Positions 9,219 through 19,300 of a stretch of 64,000 nucleotides of DNA are shown here, in pieces. The stretch is from Galeruca laticollis (lineage: Eukaryota; Arthropoda; Insecta; Coleoptera; Chrysomelidae). The translations under genes and the position numbers were made by a program. The stretch is taken from contig OY998175.1 in assembly GCA_963921935.1 (NCBI GenBank), positions 179,277,262 through 179,341,261 on the forward strand. Reading direction: 5' to 3'. Below the pieces are notes generated by a model, which was not told the origin of the DNA, ran no database searches, and worked only from the letters and a program-made list of their open reading frames with translations. Within the stretch, counting starts at the first letter, position 1; every line of letters begins with the position of its first letter.

Positions 9219-11327
9219 ATGCATAAAATGGAAAGGAAAATGACATTAAGGGACGGAAAGCAGGTAGGAGTCGAAAGTAGGTCTGATGAAGAAAGAGAAG
9301 AAAGGAGTAATGGTAGAGTAGATTTTCAGATACAATATTTGGAACAGGGGAGAGAACATTCGGAAGAAGATATTGCAGAACAAAGACAGGAAGAAGAAGA
9401 TGTACCGTTGTCAGAAGAAACAGGACAAGAGGTCAAACAAAAATCAAAAGAGAAAGAGGATATGGACGTGATGAGTATGCTTCAAATGATGATGAAAAAA
9501 ATGGACCAAAATAGGGAAGAAATGAAACAGGATATGAATATAAATAAGGAAGAAATAAAAAAAGAAATGAATATTAAAATGGACCAAAATAAGGAAGAAT
9601 TAAAAAAAGAAATGAATATTAAGATGGACCAGAATAAGGAAGAAATGAATATTAAAATGGACCAAAATAAGGAAGAATTAAAAAAAGAAATGAATATTAA
9701 GATGGACCAGAACAAAGAAGAAATTAAACAAACTAAGGAACTGATAATAAAATTGATGGATGAAAAATTGGGACACGTTGAGAAGAAACTAGAAGAATCA
9801 AACATATACATGGAGAATAAAATTGAAGACACTAAACAGGAAATAAGAGGAGAAGTGATTGGACGTATAATGGAAATAGAAAATTTACAAATCAACAGAA
9901 TTAAGGAAATAGAGGAGAAAGAAAAGGATTTCAAAGGAGAAATTCAAAGAGAAATAAATGAAATCAAAATGGGAGTTCAGGACACTCAGGAAAGAATGGG
10001 AAACCTAGAAGGAAAATGGGACAGAACCCTTACCGAATTTCAACAAAATGTAGAAGAAGCGTGTATAGAGAAACAAAAACAAGAGGAAGGGAAAACAGAA
10101 AAGAAGATTAAGGAAATACAGAAGGAGATGGAAGCTCTGAAAAGAAGAATTGAGCAAACTGGAAGTAGAATCCACAATGGGGAACAATCAAAGGAAACAG
10201 TGGAAATGACAAGAAAATTGGAAAACATGGAAAAGAGACTAATTTACTTACAGGAAGAGTATGACCACACAGAGGGTAGAAATTTTCAAGAAGTGAGAAA
10301 TGGAATGATGGAGACGAAAATAATAAATAATTATATAGGAAATAGAGGGGAACACAAATTTGAAGGGGATAATAGAAAAATACACCCAAAAGTATTTATA
10401 AAAATTTTAAGGAACAAGATGAAAAATATCCGAAATAATGAAGACATGAAGGAAATGATTAGGGAAAATCTGGATAACCATGCTTTAGTGTGGTATACAA
10501 GTAAGGAAGAGGATTTAAAAGATTTTGAGGAATTCGAAGCTCAATTCATGAGATATTTCTGGGGAAACAATGCGCAAACAAGAGTGAGAGAAAAACTTTA
10601 CTCTGGAAAATTTGAGATAGGTAGAGGAAATAGTATGAATGATTACGCTATGAAGGTTTTCATGAATGCGAAGTTTTTAGATCCACCTATACCAGAGGAG
10701 GAAATTATTATGTTTATCTCGAGACATTTTAAATTTGAAATCACTGAAACAATTGCTATTCAAAATATCAAAAACATAGAGGAGTTAACTAATTATCTAC
10801 AAAGAATTGAAAGAAACAAGATAAGCAATAACCAGAACAGGAACAGGAATCAAAATGAAAACAAAAACTATAATGGTTACGATAATAAAAATTATTATGA
10901 GAATAATAACAATCAAAATAATAGATCGAATAATTATGAACAAAACAGGAACAATTACTTTAACAGAAATAATAATAATGGATATTATAATAGAAACAAT
11001 AATTATAACAGGAACAATAACGCTCAAAACAACTACAACAAAAATGATCAATATCATAACAATAATTATAGAAATAGAACATTTGAAGGAAACAATAGGA
11101 ATGGATCTTATGAAAACAGACAAAGAGATGAAAAACAAGAGCAAAGAAGAGACTATAATACAGAAAGGACAAATGGAAATTTTGAAGGAAGAGGCAATAG
11201 AAATGAAGAACAAAGGAGAGTGAACAATATACAAAGACAGAAAGAAAGAGTGATATCCATAGAACCAGAAATAGTCACTGAAACAGAGCCCGATCAAAAT
11301 TTTGGATCGAGCACATACCAAATGTAA
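9219..11327 (+). CDS. Gag of the long-LTR Gypsy element
   Basis: This 702-residue protein would form the particle that packages element RNA. Residues ~90-175 hold a tandem repeat of a 15- to 22-residue charged unit containing MDQNKEE, and residues ~60-350 look like a long coiled coil rich in Glu and Lys. A capsid-like region follows at ~385-540, with a W-rich patch and a run matching the retrotransposon gag fold. The tail at ~545-640 is dominated by Asn, Arg and Tyr instead of a CCHC knuckle, so RNA binding probably rests on basic residues. Start chosen at the first ATG after the primer site. The last codons include a slippery site leading into pol. Confidence 0.88.
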   Translation: MHKMERKMTLRDGKQVGVESRSDEEREERSNGRVDFQIQYLEQGREHSEEDIAEQRQEEEDVPLSEETGQEVKQKSKEKEDMDVMSMLQMMMKKMDQNREEMKQDMNINKEEIKKEMNIKMDQNKEELKKEMNIKMDQNKEEMNIKMDQNKEELKKEMNIKMDQNKEEIKQTKELIIKLMDEKLGHVEKKLEESNIYMENKIEDTKQEIRGEVIGRIMEIENLQINRIKEIEEKEKDFKGEIQREINEIKMGVQDTQERMGNLEGKWDRTLTEFQQNVEEACIEKQKQEEGKTEKKIKEIQKEMEALKRRIEQTGSRIHNGEQSKETVEMTRKLENMEKRLIYLQEEYDHTEGRNFQEVRNGMMETKIINNYIGNRGEHKFEGDNRKIHPKVFIKILRNKMKNIRNNEDMKEMIRENLDNHALVWYTSKEEDLKDFEEFEAQFMRYFWGNNAQTRVREKLYSGKFEIGRGNSMNDYAMKVFMNAKFLDPPIPEEEIIMFISRHFKFEITETIAIQNIKNIEELTNYLQRIERNKISNNQNRNRNQNENKNYNGYDNKNYYENNNNQNNRSNNYEQNRNNYFNRNNNNGYYNRNNNYNRNNNAQNNYNKNDQYHNNNYRNRTFEGNNRNGSYENRQRDEKQEQRRDYNTERTNGNFEGRGNRNEEQRRVNNIQRQKERVISIEPEIVTETEPDQNFGSSTYQM
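11297..11303 (+). promoter_or_regulatory. Candidate -1 ribosomal frameshift heptamer (AAATTTT)
   Basis: In the gag frame the bases divide as A AAT TTT, a canonical X XXY YYZ slippery heptamer, 24 bases before the gag stop. After a -1 shift the pol frame is open with no stop from 11303 into the protease. The pol frame has no ATG between the heptamer and 11405. This favours a Gag-Pol fusion made by frameshifting over separate initiation. Confidence 0.7.
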
Positions 11328-11404
11328 AGAAAAATATTATCTGTACATACGAACATCCAAGGGAATATATAAAATTTGGGGAAGAATTAGAATTAAAAGA
11401 AATA

Positions 11405-14400
11405 ATGGGATTGATAAATATTAAAGGGAAATTAAATGGAAAAGAAATAAAATTATTAATAGATACAGGTTCGGAAGCGTCCATAATTAAAACAAAACTA
11501 ATAGAAGAAAACATTGAAAATTATGAAAACAAATTAATTAAAATACCAAAAACTACATTGATAGGAGCAAATGGAAAGAAGCTATGTGAAGTAAATAAGT
11601 CTATAATACAAAAGATTGAATTGAAGGATGGGAAAGAAGTTGAAATGCAATTACTGTTAGTGAATAATTTGGAAACAGACATAGTAATAGGAATTGATGA
11701 ATTAACAAAGTTTAAAGTAATACTTGATTTTGAAAAGATGGAGATAGAAATTGATGGAAATAGAATTGAATTTGGAAACGAAAATTTAGAAGAATTGGAA
11801 GTTGAAGAGGATAATAAGAAGTTATGGAATATAGAAAGGATTGGAAATATGGAAGAATTGGAATTTGGAGAGGATAATAGGAAGTTATGGAATATAAAGA
11901 GGAGTGGAAATATGGAAGAATTGGAATTTGAAGAGGATAATAAGAAGTTGTGGAATATAGAAAGGTGTGGAAATATGGAAGAATTGGAATTAGTGTGTGG
12001 AAATAAAGAATATGAAGAGAAAGTGAAGAATTTAATAGAGAAATATAAAGGATTGATTGGAAAAGAAATGAGAATGGCAAAGAACTATGTGCATAAAATG
12101 GAAGTTAGAGGAATAGAGAATTTCAGAGTAAGAACATATCCCATACCTTACAAGTATAGAAAAGAAGTTGAATTAGAAATACAAAACATGTTGAAAGATG
12201 GTATTATAGAAAGATGCAATACAAGATATGTAAATCCTATTGTGGTAGTGAGAAAAGCAAATGGTGAATTGAGATTATGTCTAGATGCTAGAAACATAAA
12301 TCAATATACTGTACCACAATACGAGGCTCCGATGAATGTGGAAGCGATTTTTGGACGAATAACGAACACAAAAATATTTTCAAAAATTGATTTGAAACAC
12401 AGTTTTTGGCTAATTCCTTTGGATAAAAACAGTAGAGACTATACAGGTTTTTCTATTGATGGTGTGTTGTACAGATTTTGTGTAGCTCCATATGGTATAC
12501 AAAGTGCTTGTTCAGCCTTGGTTAGAGCATTACACCAAATATTAAATAAATTTGAAGACTTTGCATTACATTATATAGATGACATATTAATATTTTCTCA
12601 TGATGAGGAGGAACATTCGAATCATTTAGAAATTATTCTAAAAGAACTGGACAAGGCAGGTTTAAAGATAAACCAAAACAAATGTAGGTTTTACCAGAAA
12701 GAAATATGCTTCCTAGGATACAAAATAGACGAAAATGGAATGATGATGGATGAAGAAAGGATTCAAGCAATTATAGAATACAAAAGACCATCGAATTTGA
12801 GAACACTTCGAGGATTTCTAGGAATGATGAATTATTTCAAACGTTTGATACCAGATTTAAGTAAAAAACAGATACCGTTGATAGAACTTTTGAAAAAGGA
12901 TAATAAATGGAAATGGAATCAAGAGAGGGAAATGGCATTCAACTGTCTGAAAGAAGCATTTCAAAAACAGTTAAGAGTGTATCATCCAAATTACAGCCTA
13001 CCTTTTATATTGCGGACTGATGCATCCAAAGAGAGATTTGCAGGGGTGTTGTTACAGATACAAAATGATATGGAAGTACCCATATGTTTCGTGTCAAGGG
13101 TCACAAAAAACTATGAAAGGAATTATGGGGTATCAGAATTAGAGTTGGCAAGCATAATTTTCTGTATTACCAAATTTAGATTTTATTTACTAGGGGCAAA
13201 ATTTACCATAGAAACGGACCATTCTGCATTAACAACAATTTTAAAAAACAGATTTGGCAATAGTAGAGTTCATAGATGGGGATTAATTTTGCAAGAGTAC
13301 GATTTTGAAATAAAATTCATTCCAGGAAAAACAAATGTTGTGGCAGACGCTTTGAGTAGAGAAAGTAAGGGGGAAAATAATATAAATAAGAGAATTGTAA
13401 AAATTGGGGTGAATGTGATGAAAGATTTAAAAGGGATATTTTCTTTAAATAAAATAATAGGAGATCAAATAAATTTAACTGAAAAGGAAAAACAAAGGGG
13501 ATATAAAAAAAATAATATATTTGTAAAGAAAATTGGGGAGTCAGAAGTATTCATCATTACGGAAAATTTAACTAGGGAAATATTGAAAAGTTTGCATGAA
13601 CAAAATGGGCATATAGGATCTAGAAAACTATGGTTGGTATTTAGGGAAAATTATATTTGTAAAGGGGATCAAAGCCTTGCCAAACAAATTACTCGAACAT
13701 GTCATATATGTCAACTGGGAAAAAGTAGAAATAAAAGAAATGAAAACATCACAAAAACAATTTTAACAACTCGATGCGGTGAAATAGTTGCAATGGATTT
13801 TCTTAGTAACCTAATACAAAGTAAGCAGGGGAACTCTCATATTTTAATAATAGTAGATTTATTTTCAAAATTCATAAAATTATATCCTACTAAAACGACT
13901 AAGTGCAAAATTGTAATGGAAAAATTGTCTGATTACATGAAAGAGGTTATAAAACCAGAAAGATGCATAGTAGATAATGCAACTTATTTTGTAAATAGTA
14001 GATTTAAGAAATTTTGCAATGAAAATCAAATACTTGTAAAAACAATTAGTATCAGACATCCACCTGCAAACCCCTCAGAAAGATACATCAGAGAAGTAAT
14101 AAAATTCCTAAGAATAGCTTTGAAAGACCAGACTCATGAAAATTGGGAGAATCATATTGAGGAAATTCAGAACTACATAAACAATGTACCTAACACTATC
14201 ACCATGGAAAGTCCAGTATATTTAATGAAAAAATTGATACCTGAAAGGAAATGGGAGAGAGAAACCAATAAAAATTATGAAGAGGTTTTGGAAAAAGTCA
14301 ACAAAAATTTACAGAATAATGCCAATAAATATTTAAGTAGAATGAACAAGAAGAAGAAAGTAAAGACGACGTTTCAAAAAGGAGATTTAGTAGTAGTACG

Positions 14401-14581
14401 TGCTCTAAGAGTATCAGACAGAAACAGGAGAACATGTGCTAAGCTAAAACTACCTTTCGAAGGGCCATACATTGTAGAAAATGAAGATGGAGTGAACAGT
14501 TATGTGTTAAAATACACAGACGGAGAAAGGACTAGAGGTATATTTAATATACATGATTTATATAAATATCACCATACATAA
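11405..14581 (+). CDS. Pol (protease-RT-RNase H-integrase) of the long-LTR Gypsy element
   Basis: The 1058 residues from the first ATG contain retropepsin DTG at 20-22, a linker with three 21-residue tandem repeats (~130-190), reverse transcriptase with YIDD near 391, RNase H with TDAS near 539, an HHCC integrase zinc domain (~729-770) and a DDE core (D near 797, D near 857, E near 892). The C-terminal end has a GPY-type motif. All catalytic residues that I can check are present. The frame is open upstream to 11303 in the -1 frame relative to gag, so translation likely enters by frameshifting and the ATG may not be used. The protein acts in cytoplasmic particles and, for integrase, in the nucleus. 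The frame ends about 310 bases before the 3' LTR. Confidence 0.92.
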   Translation: MGLINIKGKLNGKEIKLLIDTGSEASIIKTKLIEENIENYENKLIKIPKTTLIGANGKKLCEVNKSIIQKIELKDGKEVEMQLLLVNNLETDIVIGIDELTKFKVILDFEKMEIEIDGNRIEFGNENLEELEVEEDNKKLWNIERIGNMEELEFGEDNRKLWNIKRSGNMEELEFEEDNKKLWNIERCGNMEELELVCGNKEYEEKVKNLIEKYKGLIGKEMRMAKNYVHKMEVRGIENFRVRTYPIPYKYRKEVELEIQNMLKDGIIERCNTRYVNPIVVVRKANGELRLCLDARNINQYTVPQYEAPMNVEAIFGRITNTKIFSKIDLKHSFWLIPLDKNSRDYTGFSIDGVLYRFCVAPYGIQSACSALVRALHQILNKFEDFALHYIDDILIFSHDEEEHSNHLEIILKELDKAGLKINQNKCRFYQKEICFLGYKIDENGMMMDEERIQAIIEYKRPSNLRTLRGFLGMMNYFKRLIPDLSKKQIPLIELLKKDNKWKWNQEREMAFNCLKEAFQKQLRVYHPNYSLPFILRTDASKERFAGVLLQIQNDMEVPICFVSRVTKNYERNYGVSELELASIIFCITKFRFYLLGAKFTIETDHSALTTILKNRFGNSRVHRWGLILQEYDFEIKFIPGKTNVVADALSRESKGENNINKRIVKIGVNVMKDLKGIFSLNKIIGDQINLTEKEKQRGYKKNNIFVKKIGESEVFIITENLTREILKSLHEQNGHIGSRKLWLVFRENYICKGDQSLAKQITRTCHICQLGKSRNKRNENITKTILTTRCGEIVAMDFLSNLIQSKQGNSHILIIVDLFSKFIKLYPTKTTKCKIVMEKLSDYMKEVIKPERCIVDNATYFVNSRFKKFCNENQILVKTISIRHPPANPSERYIREVIKFLRIALKDQTHENWENHIEEIQNYINNVPNTITMESPVYLMKKLIPERKWERETNKNYEEVLEKVNKNLQNNANKYLSRMNKKKKVKTTFQKGDLVVVRALRVSDRNRRTCAKLKLPFEGPYIVENEDGVNSYVLKYTDGERTRGIFNIHDLYKYHHT
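11790..11980 (+). repeat. 63-bp in-frame tandem repeat between protease and RT
   Basis: Three copies of a 63-base unit encode 21 residues each around the motif KLWNIER.GNMEELE, and a partial fourth follows. Copies differ by a few bases. The array preserves the frame and lies in the non-catalytic linker between protease and reverse transcriptase. Confidence 0.85.
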
Positions 14582-14880
14582 AAAAAAAATGGAATGAACG
14601 TTTCCATAATGAAAGTCTCCATGAATAATCATGTTGTACATAAATTGATACAAAAGTAAATTAAAAATTTGTATACATTTAATTATGGTATTGTAAATAG
14701 AATTAAAACTAACTGAAGAGGATACTGCAACACAGGATTCCAAAATCATCTTTGTAACAGCAACCGGAAATAAAAAGAAATGTATTATTAGTAAAATAGA
14801 AAGACAATCCTAGAATATAGTACTTGAAGTAAAATTTGCGTTCATAAAATTTTTCTTAGAATAAAAAATTTGATAAACGC

Positions 14881-14893
14881 AAAATTTAGGGGA
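14881..14893 (+). other. Polypurine tract of the long-LTR Gypsy element
   Basis: AAAATTTAGGGGA directly abuts the TG start of the 3' LTR. The same string precedes the LTR at 7217, as expected for the shared-LTR tandem. It would prime plus-strand DNA synthesis. Confidence 0.7.
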
Positions 14894-16797
14894 TGTTATT
14901 GTGAAAAAATAATGCTACACCCTGTATATCAAATAATGAAGAATTAAGATTATGTATTGTAATCTAAAAGAATTTTTTTTAAGTCAAAAATTTTTTTTTA
15001 AACATTTGAATGGAGAAAATCTGTACGATCCACTATTCGATAGAGAAGACATACAGAAAGGACAGACTGTATAATGTAGGGATAATTGCGAATGGGTGTG
15101 ATAAACAATTTATATGAAATAAATTACCTAACGAAACTTTTATCAAAGAGATCAAGTATCAAAATTTGTTCATAATAAGAAACTAAATGCTTTATTCTGT
15201 AAAGTCAAGCTAATCTCGTAATATTTGTTGATTAAGACATTAAAATGAGATAGTGTAGATGTTTAGACATAACAGAGCAGGAAAATATAAAATAATGTGA
15301 ATTTCAGAGAACATGACTTATAAAGAAAACGAATTTTCATTTTGCATACATATTTAAAGGTAACAGCTGTCATCTATTAAAACATTATGAATATTCATTT
15401 GACATACATACTTAGAGGTTAGGAAATGTCATTTTAACAATACTAAGAAATATTATTGAATGAAAATAATATAGGAAGTCTAAGCAATTAAAAACCTTAG
15501 AATATAATATCATGATATAATGGATGAACATTCCACTGGTTGAAATGAAGAATTTGAGTTATAAAATAAATAGTCAAATTTGATTGGTTAATAAACATTT
15601 AAAAAAGATCACATCGGCGACAACTGTGTTGCTAACGAAAAAAAAATCAGAATGTGAAAAAGTTGTTGATTATGGGGGCTATTGACTAGTAGGTTTTCTT
15701 TTTGGGAAGAGATTTTTGGAGCAGCAAAATTTTTTGGTAAAGTAAATCAATTGAAATCATTTGGAAGACAAAATTTGACCATAGAATTTAAAACAAATAC
15801 ATTATACTTACAAGAGATATATCAGTGTAAGTAGTTTAGTTTATATTAATAATTAAAAAAAGGAATTGTTGAATGTTGTAAAACACTAATCATGGATTTT
15901 ATTTTATAATATGGTGTCTTGTGTCTGGTGGAAGTAAATTAGCCACAATAGTTTTCGAAAAACATTGAATAGTGGAATTTGTGTGAGCTGTTTGGACTTT
16001 GAAAGAAATACAGCATCGATTCCTGTTCTGGTAGAAGCAGAATGCCAACAGGGAGGTTTTCCAGGAGGAGAATCTGGAACAAATAAAGGTGAACAAACAG
16101 AAATCGTGAAGTAAATAAGGTAGTACAAGTTAATTTATTAATGTATTAAGAGGTCAAGCGTACTTACTAATTTGTAAAAAAAAAAAAACTAAAATTTTGT
16201 GATGCATAGACGCTGTTAAGAGTGTATTTCGTCGTTTTCTGAAAGTCAAATGTTTATGAAATTATATAACTGTATTTTAATATTATAATAATATCTCACC
16301 AGAGTGCGTGTGATTTGTATGAAAGAGTCATCCTTTTAGATAGTTGATTTTCTTTAAAAAAAAAAAACACTTGTAAAAGTGTAGTGTATTTATTTTCATT
16401 AAATTAAATATTGTTTTTCCTTTTGAAGAATTTTTTTTTAAATTACTTGAGTTAATCATTTCATCTGGTGACTTGTGCACCATATACTTACCACAGGCAG
16501 AAGCTCTGAATGAAATCGATTGAACTATGCAGATATTTTTTAAGTAGGACAGGACCGTATTTAATTTGAAATCATTAAAAAAGTAACATATTCTGATTAA
16601 CAAATTTATTTTTAAAAATATAAAGCATTTATTAACTTTGGCGCTAACATATATAAAATTATAAAATCATTTTATTTAAAATACTTGAACTCTACCCTGA
16701 GATGAGAAGTTTTCATGTTGGTTAAATAAACTGTTTATCATACATATTAAATCCACAACATACCGGGCAAATTAAATTCCCATATAAAATAAACTAT

Positions 16798-16802
<5 letters not shown>
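14894..16802 (+). repeat. 3' LTR of the long-LTR Gypsy element
   Basis: Matches 7217-9123 apart from a poly-A run that is 12 bases here and 10 in the 5' copy. It ends at ACTATAATAA and then enters (TA)n. Near identity with the 5' LTR indicates a young insertion or recent conversion. Confidence 0.9.

Positions 16803-16862
<60 letters not shown>
16803..16862. repeat. (TA)n microsatellite, right
   Basis: About 30 TA repeats separate the 3' LTR from the 3' end of a minus-strand LINE. RTE-type LINEs often end in short tandem repeats, so the tract may have begun as the LINE tail and then served as target for the LTR element. Confidence 0.9.
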
Positions 16863-16864
<2 letters not shown>

Positions 16865-17057
16865 GGCTTGATACCCCTGCTGGGGTTTCGCCGCCTCACG
16901 CTTTCTTGATCCATTTTTTTTGGGGGGTGGATCAATCCCCGTTTTTCCTTTTAGAGTTTCTCTGTCAATGCTCTCCATAGTTTCCTATCCTTAACTTTGT
17001 CCTTCCATCCTCTAATTCCGGCTCTTGTCATATCTTCCTTCACCTGTTCCAGCTATT

Positions 17058-19058
17058 TTATTCTAGGTCTACCCCTACGTTTTTTCCCCCAGGATCCCAT
17101 TGTGTCATTTGCAGTGTGATTTCTTGTTCTTCTGCTCTATATATGTGTCCCAGCCATTTCATTCTTTGCCTTTTTATTTTCCTTACTATGTCCTCTCCTT
17201 CCAGTTCTTGCTCAATTTCATAGTTCATTCTTTGTCTGTACTCGTTATCTCTCAATTTAATAGGTCCCAATATTGTTCTCATTATCTTTCTTTCTATTAT
17301 TCTCAAGTCTTCTTCTTCCTTTTTAGTAAGTGTCATTGTTTCAGCAGCATACAACAGGACGGGTCTTATTATCACTTTATAAATATTGATTTTGGTTTGT
17401 CTTGAGAGTAATTTGCTTTTTAAAAGTTTTTTATTGGCATGATAAGCCCTATTTGCATTAATGATTTTTACTTCTATATCCTTTTTCCTGTTTCCAGTGT
17501 TTGTTACTGTGACACCTAAGTATTTGAATTTCTCCACTTTTTCAAATTCGAAATCTCCGATCTTTATTGCATTGGTTTGATTTATTTTACCAAAAATCAT
17601 AATTTTTGTTTTATCTGCATTTATTTCTAATCCCATCCTACTTCCTTCACTTGTGATTTCCCTTATTGTGTTTTCCAGAATCTCCCTTGTCTTCGATATG
17701 ATTACTATATCGTCCGCATAAGCAATAATCTGTCTTCCGCTCGTCCTGAGATTGCTTTTTTGTATTCGTCTCATTGCATATTCAAGTGTTAGGTTGAATA
17801 ATGTTGCAGATAGCGAATCACCTTGTCTTACACCCTTATTTATGTTTATTTCATCAGTTTCTCCTCCTTGTGTTTTTATCGTAGCCCTTGAGTTTTCCAT
17901 AGTCATCTTGATTAACCTTCTTAATTTATCATTAATGCCTAGTTCTTTCAAAGCAGATAAAAGTTTGCCTCTATGTATTGAATCGAAAGCTTGCCATAAG
18001 TCTAATATATGGTCTATTTGAGTTGTTGCTTTGTTATCAGGCGACATCCATGTTATTTTATGTTTTTTTGGATGTGGAAATTTTGTGCTGCTTATGTACA
18101 TATCCGTGCTTGCTGCGAGGTTACACAGTCGCTGCCCATTGTTATTTGTTTTTTCGTGTATAGTTTCCTTTCCTGCTACGCATTTTATGTAGTCTTCTTT
18201 GCCTATTTGGGCATTAAAATCTCCTAATATTATTATAGTATCCTCCTTTGGTATTACTTCTATTTCTTCTTCTACCTTTTCGTAAAATTTATCCTTTTCT
18301 TCATTGCTGTCCTTCTCTGTTGGAGCGTAAATATTTAATAGGGATATGTTGCATGGTTTTGCTTTCAGTCTTAGGTATGCCATCCTTTCATCTATTGGTT
18401 TGAATTCAATATTTTTTTGTTTCATTGACTGGAATACCATAAATCCTACTCCCCGGTTTCCTTGCTTTTTGTTTCCAGAATATATAAAACTATACATGTT
18501 CTTATCAATTGCCCCTTGATCCTTCCATCTTATTTCCTGCAAAGCCGCTATGTCTATATTGTATCTCATCAATTAATTTCCTACTTCTTGCATTTTCCCA
18601 GGTACCAACATTGTTCTTATATTCCAAGTTCCAATTTTTATTTCGTTTTTTCTCCTATTTTTTGGCTTCCTCATTTCTTTTTCATTGTTTCTTTGTATAA
18701 TCGTATGTCCTTTTTCATTCCGAGTCATTATCCTGTCCTTTATCTTTATATTCTCCTGTTTGATTATATTATTTTCTTCCCGTAATAACTCATTTTCTTT
18801 TTTCATTGACATTATTTCATCACTAAACTTTTTTTGTTCGATTCTTAGTTGCTGCAGCTCATTTTTTATTAACGTTTGATCTTGTTTCATGTCTTTCAGC
18901 ATCGAAATCAATGTGTCCAAATTATCTTCTTCCATTCTTTGTTGTTTCGTAGGGGTTCTGTGTGTTTTTCTACTTTTCTCAACTCGTCCTCCAAGGTTAT
19001 CCTCTGCAGATCTTTTCTTACTTTCATCTGTCACATAATCGTCGCTGTCTGTGTACAT
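17058..19058 (-). pseudogene. RTE-like LINE ORF with one stop and an in-frame internal deletion
   Basis: One reading frame runs from the ATG at 19058 to 17058, interrupted only by a TAA at 18573-18575. The N-terminal ~120 residues are a Glu/Lys coiled coil. An apurinic-type endonuclease follows (GTWNIR, QEIRW, LGDFNAQIG motifs) and then a reverse transcriptase with GVRQGDSLS and YADD boxes. Near 18005 the endonuclease motif TQIDHI is joined directly to the mid-RT motif AFDSIHRGK. The end of the endonuclease and the RT fingers, which I judge to be roughly 150-200 residues, are missing without loss of frame. A 3' untranslated part runs on to 16863, ending in (TA)n. The copy is dead; the RTE assignment rests on the RT boxes. 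Confidence 0.85.
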
Positions 19059-19079
19059 TTTATTCCAAATTCCTTACAC

Positions 19080-19300
19080 TAATATTTTATTTATTATTGC
19101 GAATATAATTAAATACTGCCCTGTCCTTATTAACTTGTAAGCCGCGCAATACTAGTTTTTTGAGGGCCGCTTATTGAGTTCTGATATATCAATTTATTAT
19201 TATTAATCTTATTTTATTGTTTTTCAAATAATTATGCTTCTACCCAACTTATACTTACGGTATTTTTCACTGTAAAACTTGTTTTTATAATTATTGTTTA
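19080..19300. other. AT-rich spacer between two LINE remnants
   Basis: This stretch holds the presumed 5' leader of the RTE-like copy and unassigned AT-rich sequence. I see no coding frame or paired repeat. Confidence 0.4.

Larger units (their letters stand above)
7217..16802 (+). mobile_element. Full-length Ty3/Gypsy element with 1.9 kb LTRs (Osvaldo/Woot-like)
   Basis: Two LTRs of about 1.9 kb flank a primer-binding site, a gag frame, a pol frame and a polypurine tract. I found only a two-base length difference in one poly-A run between the LTRs, so insertion is very recent. Gag and Pol are both open, and all protease, RT, RNase H and integrase motifs are present. Long LTRs plus a tRNA-Lys primer site suggest the Osvaldo/Woot/Ulysses group; this placement is inference. 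No env is present. The element lies between two (TA)n tracts. Confidence 0.9.

Noticed and set aside
9482..9934. 150-residue minus-strand frame rich in Ile, Ser and Phe
   Set aside because: It is the antisense of the repetitive Glu/Lys coiled-coil part of gag; composition follows from the sense codons.
10797..11321. 174-residue minus-strand Ile/Val-rich frame
   Set aside because: Antisense of the Asn-rich gag tail.
16747..16978. Tyr-Ile-rich frames across 16800-16862
   Set aside because: They translate the (TA)n microsatellite.
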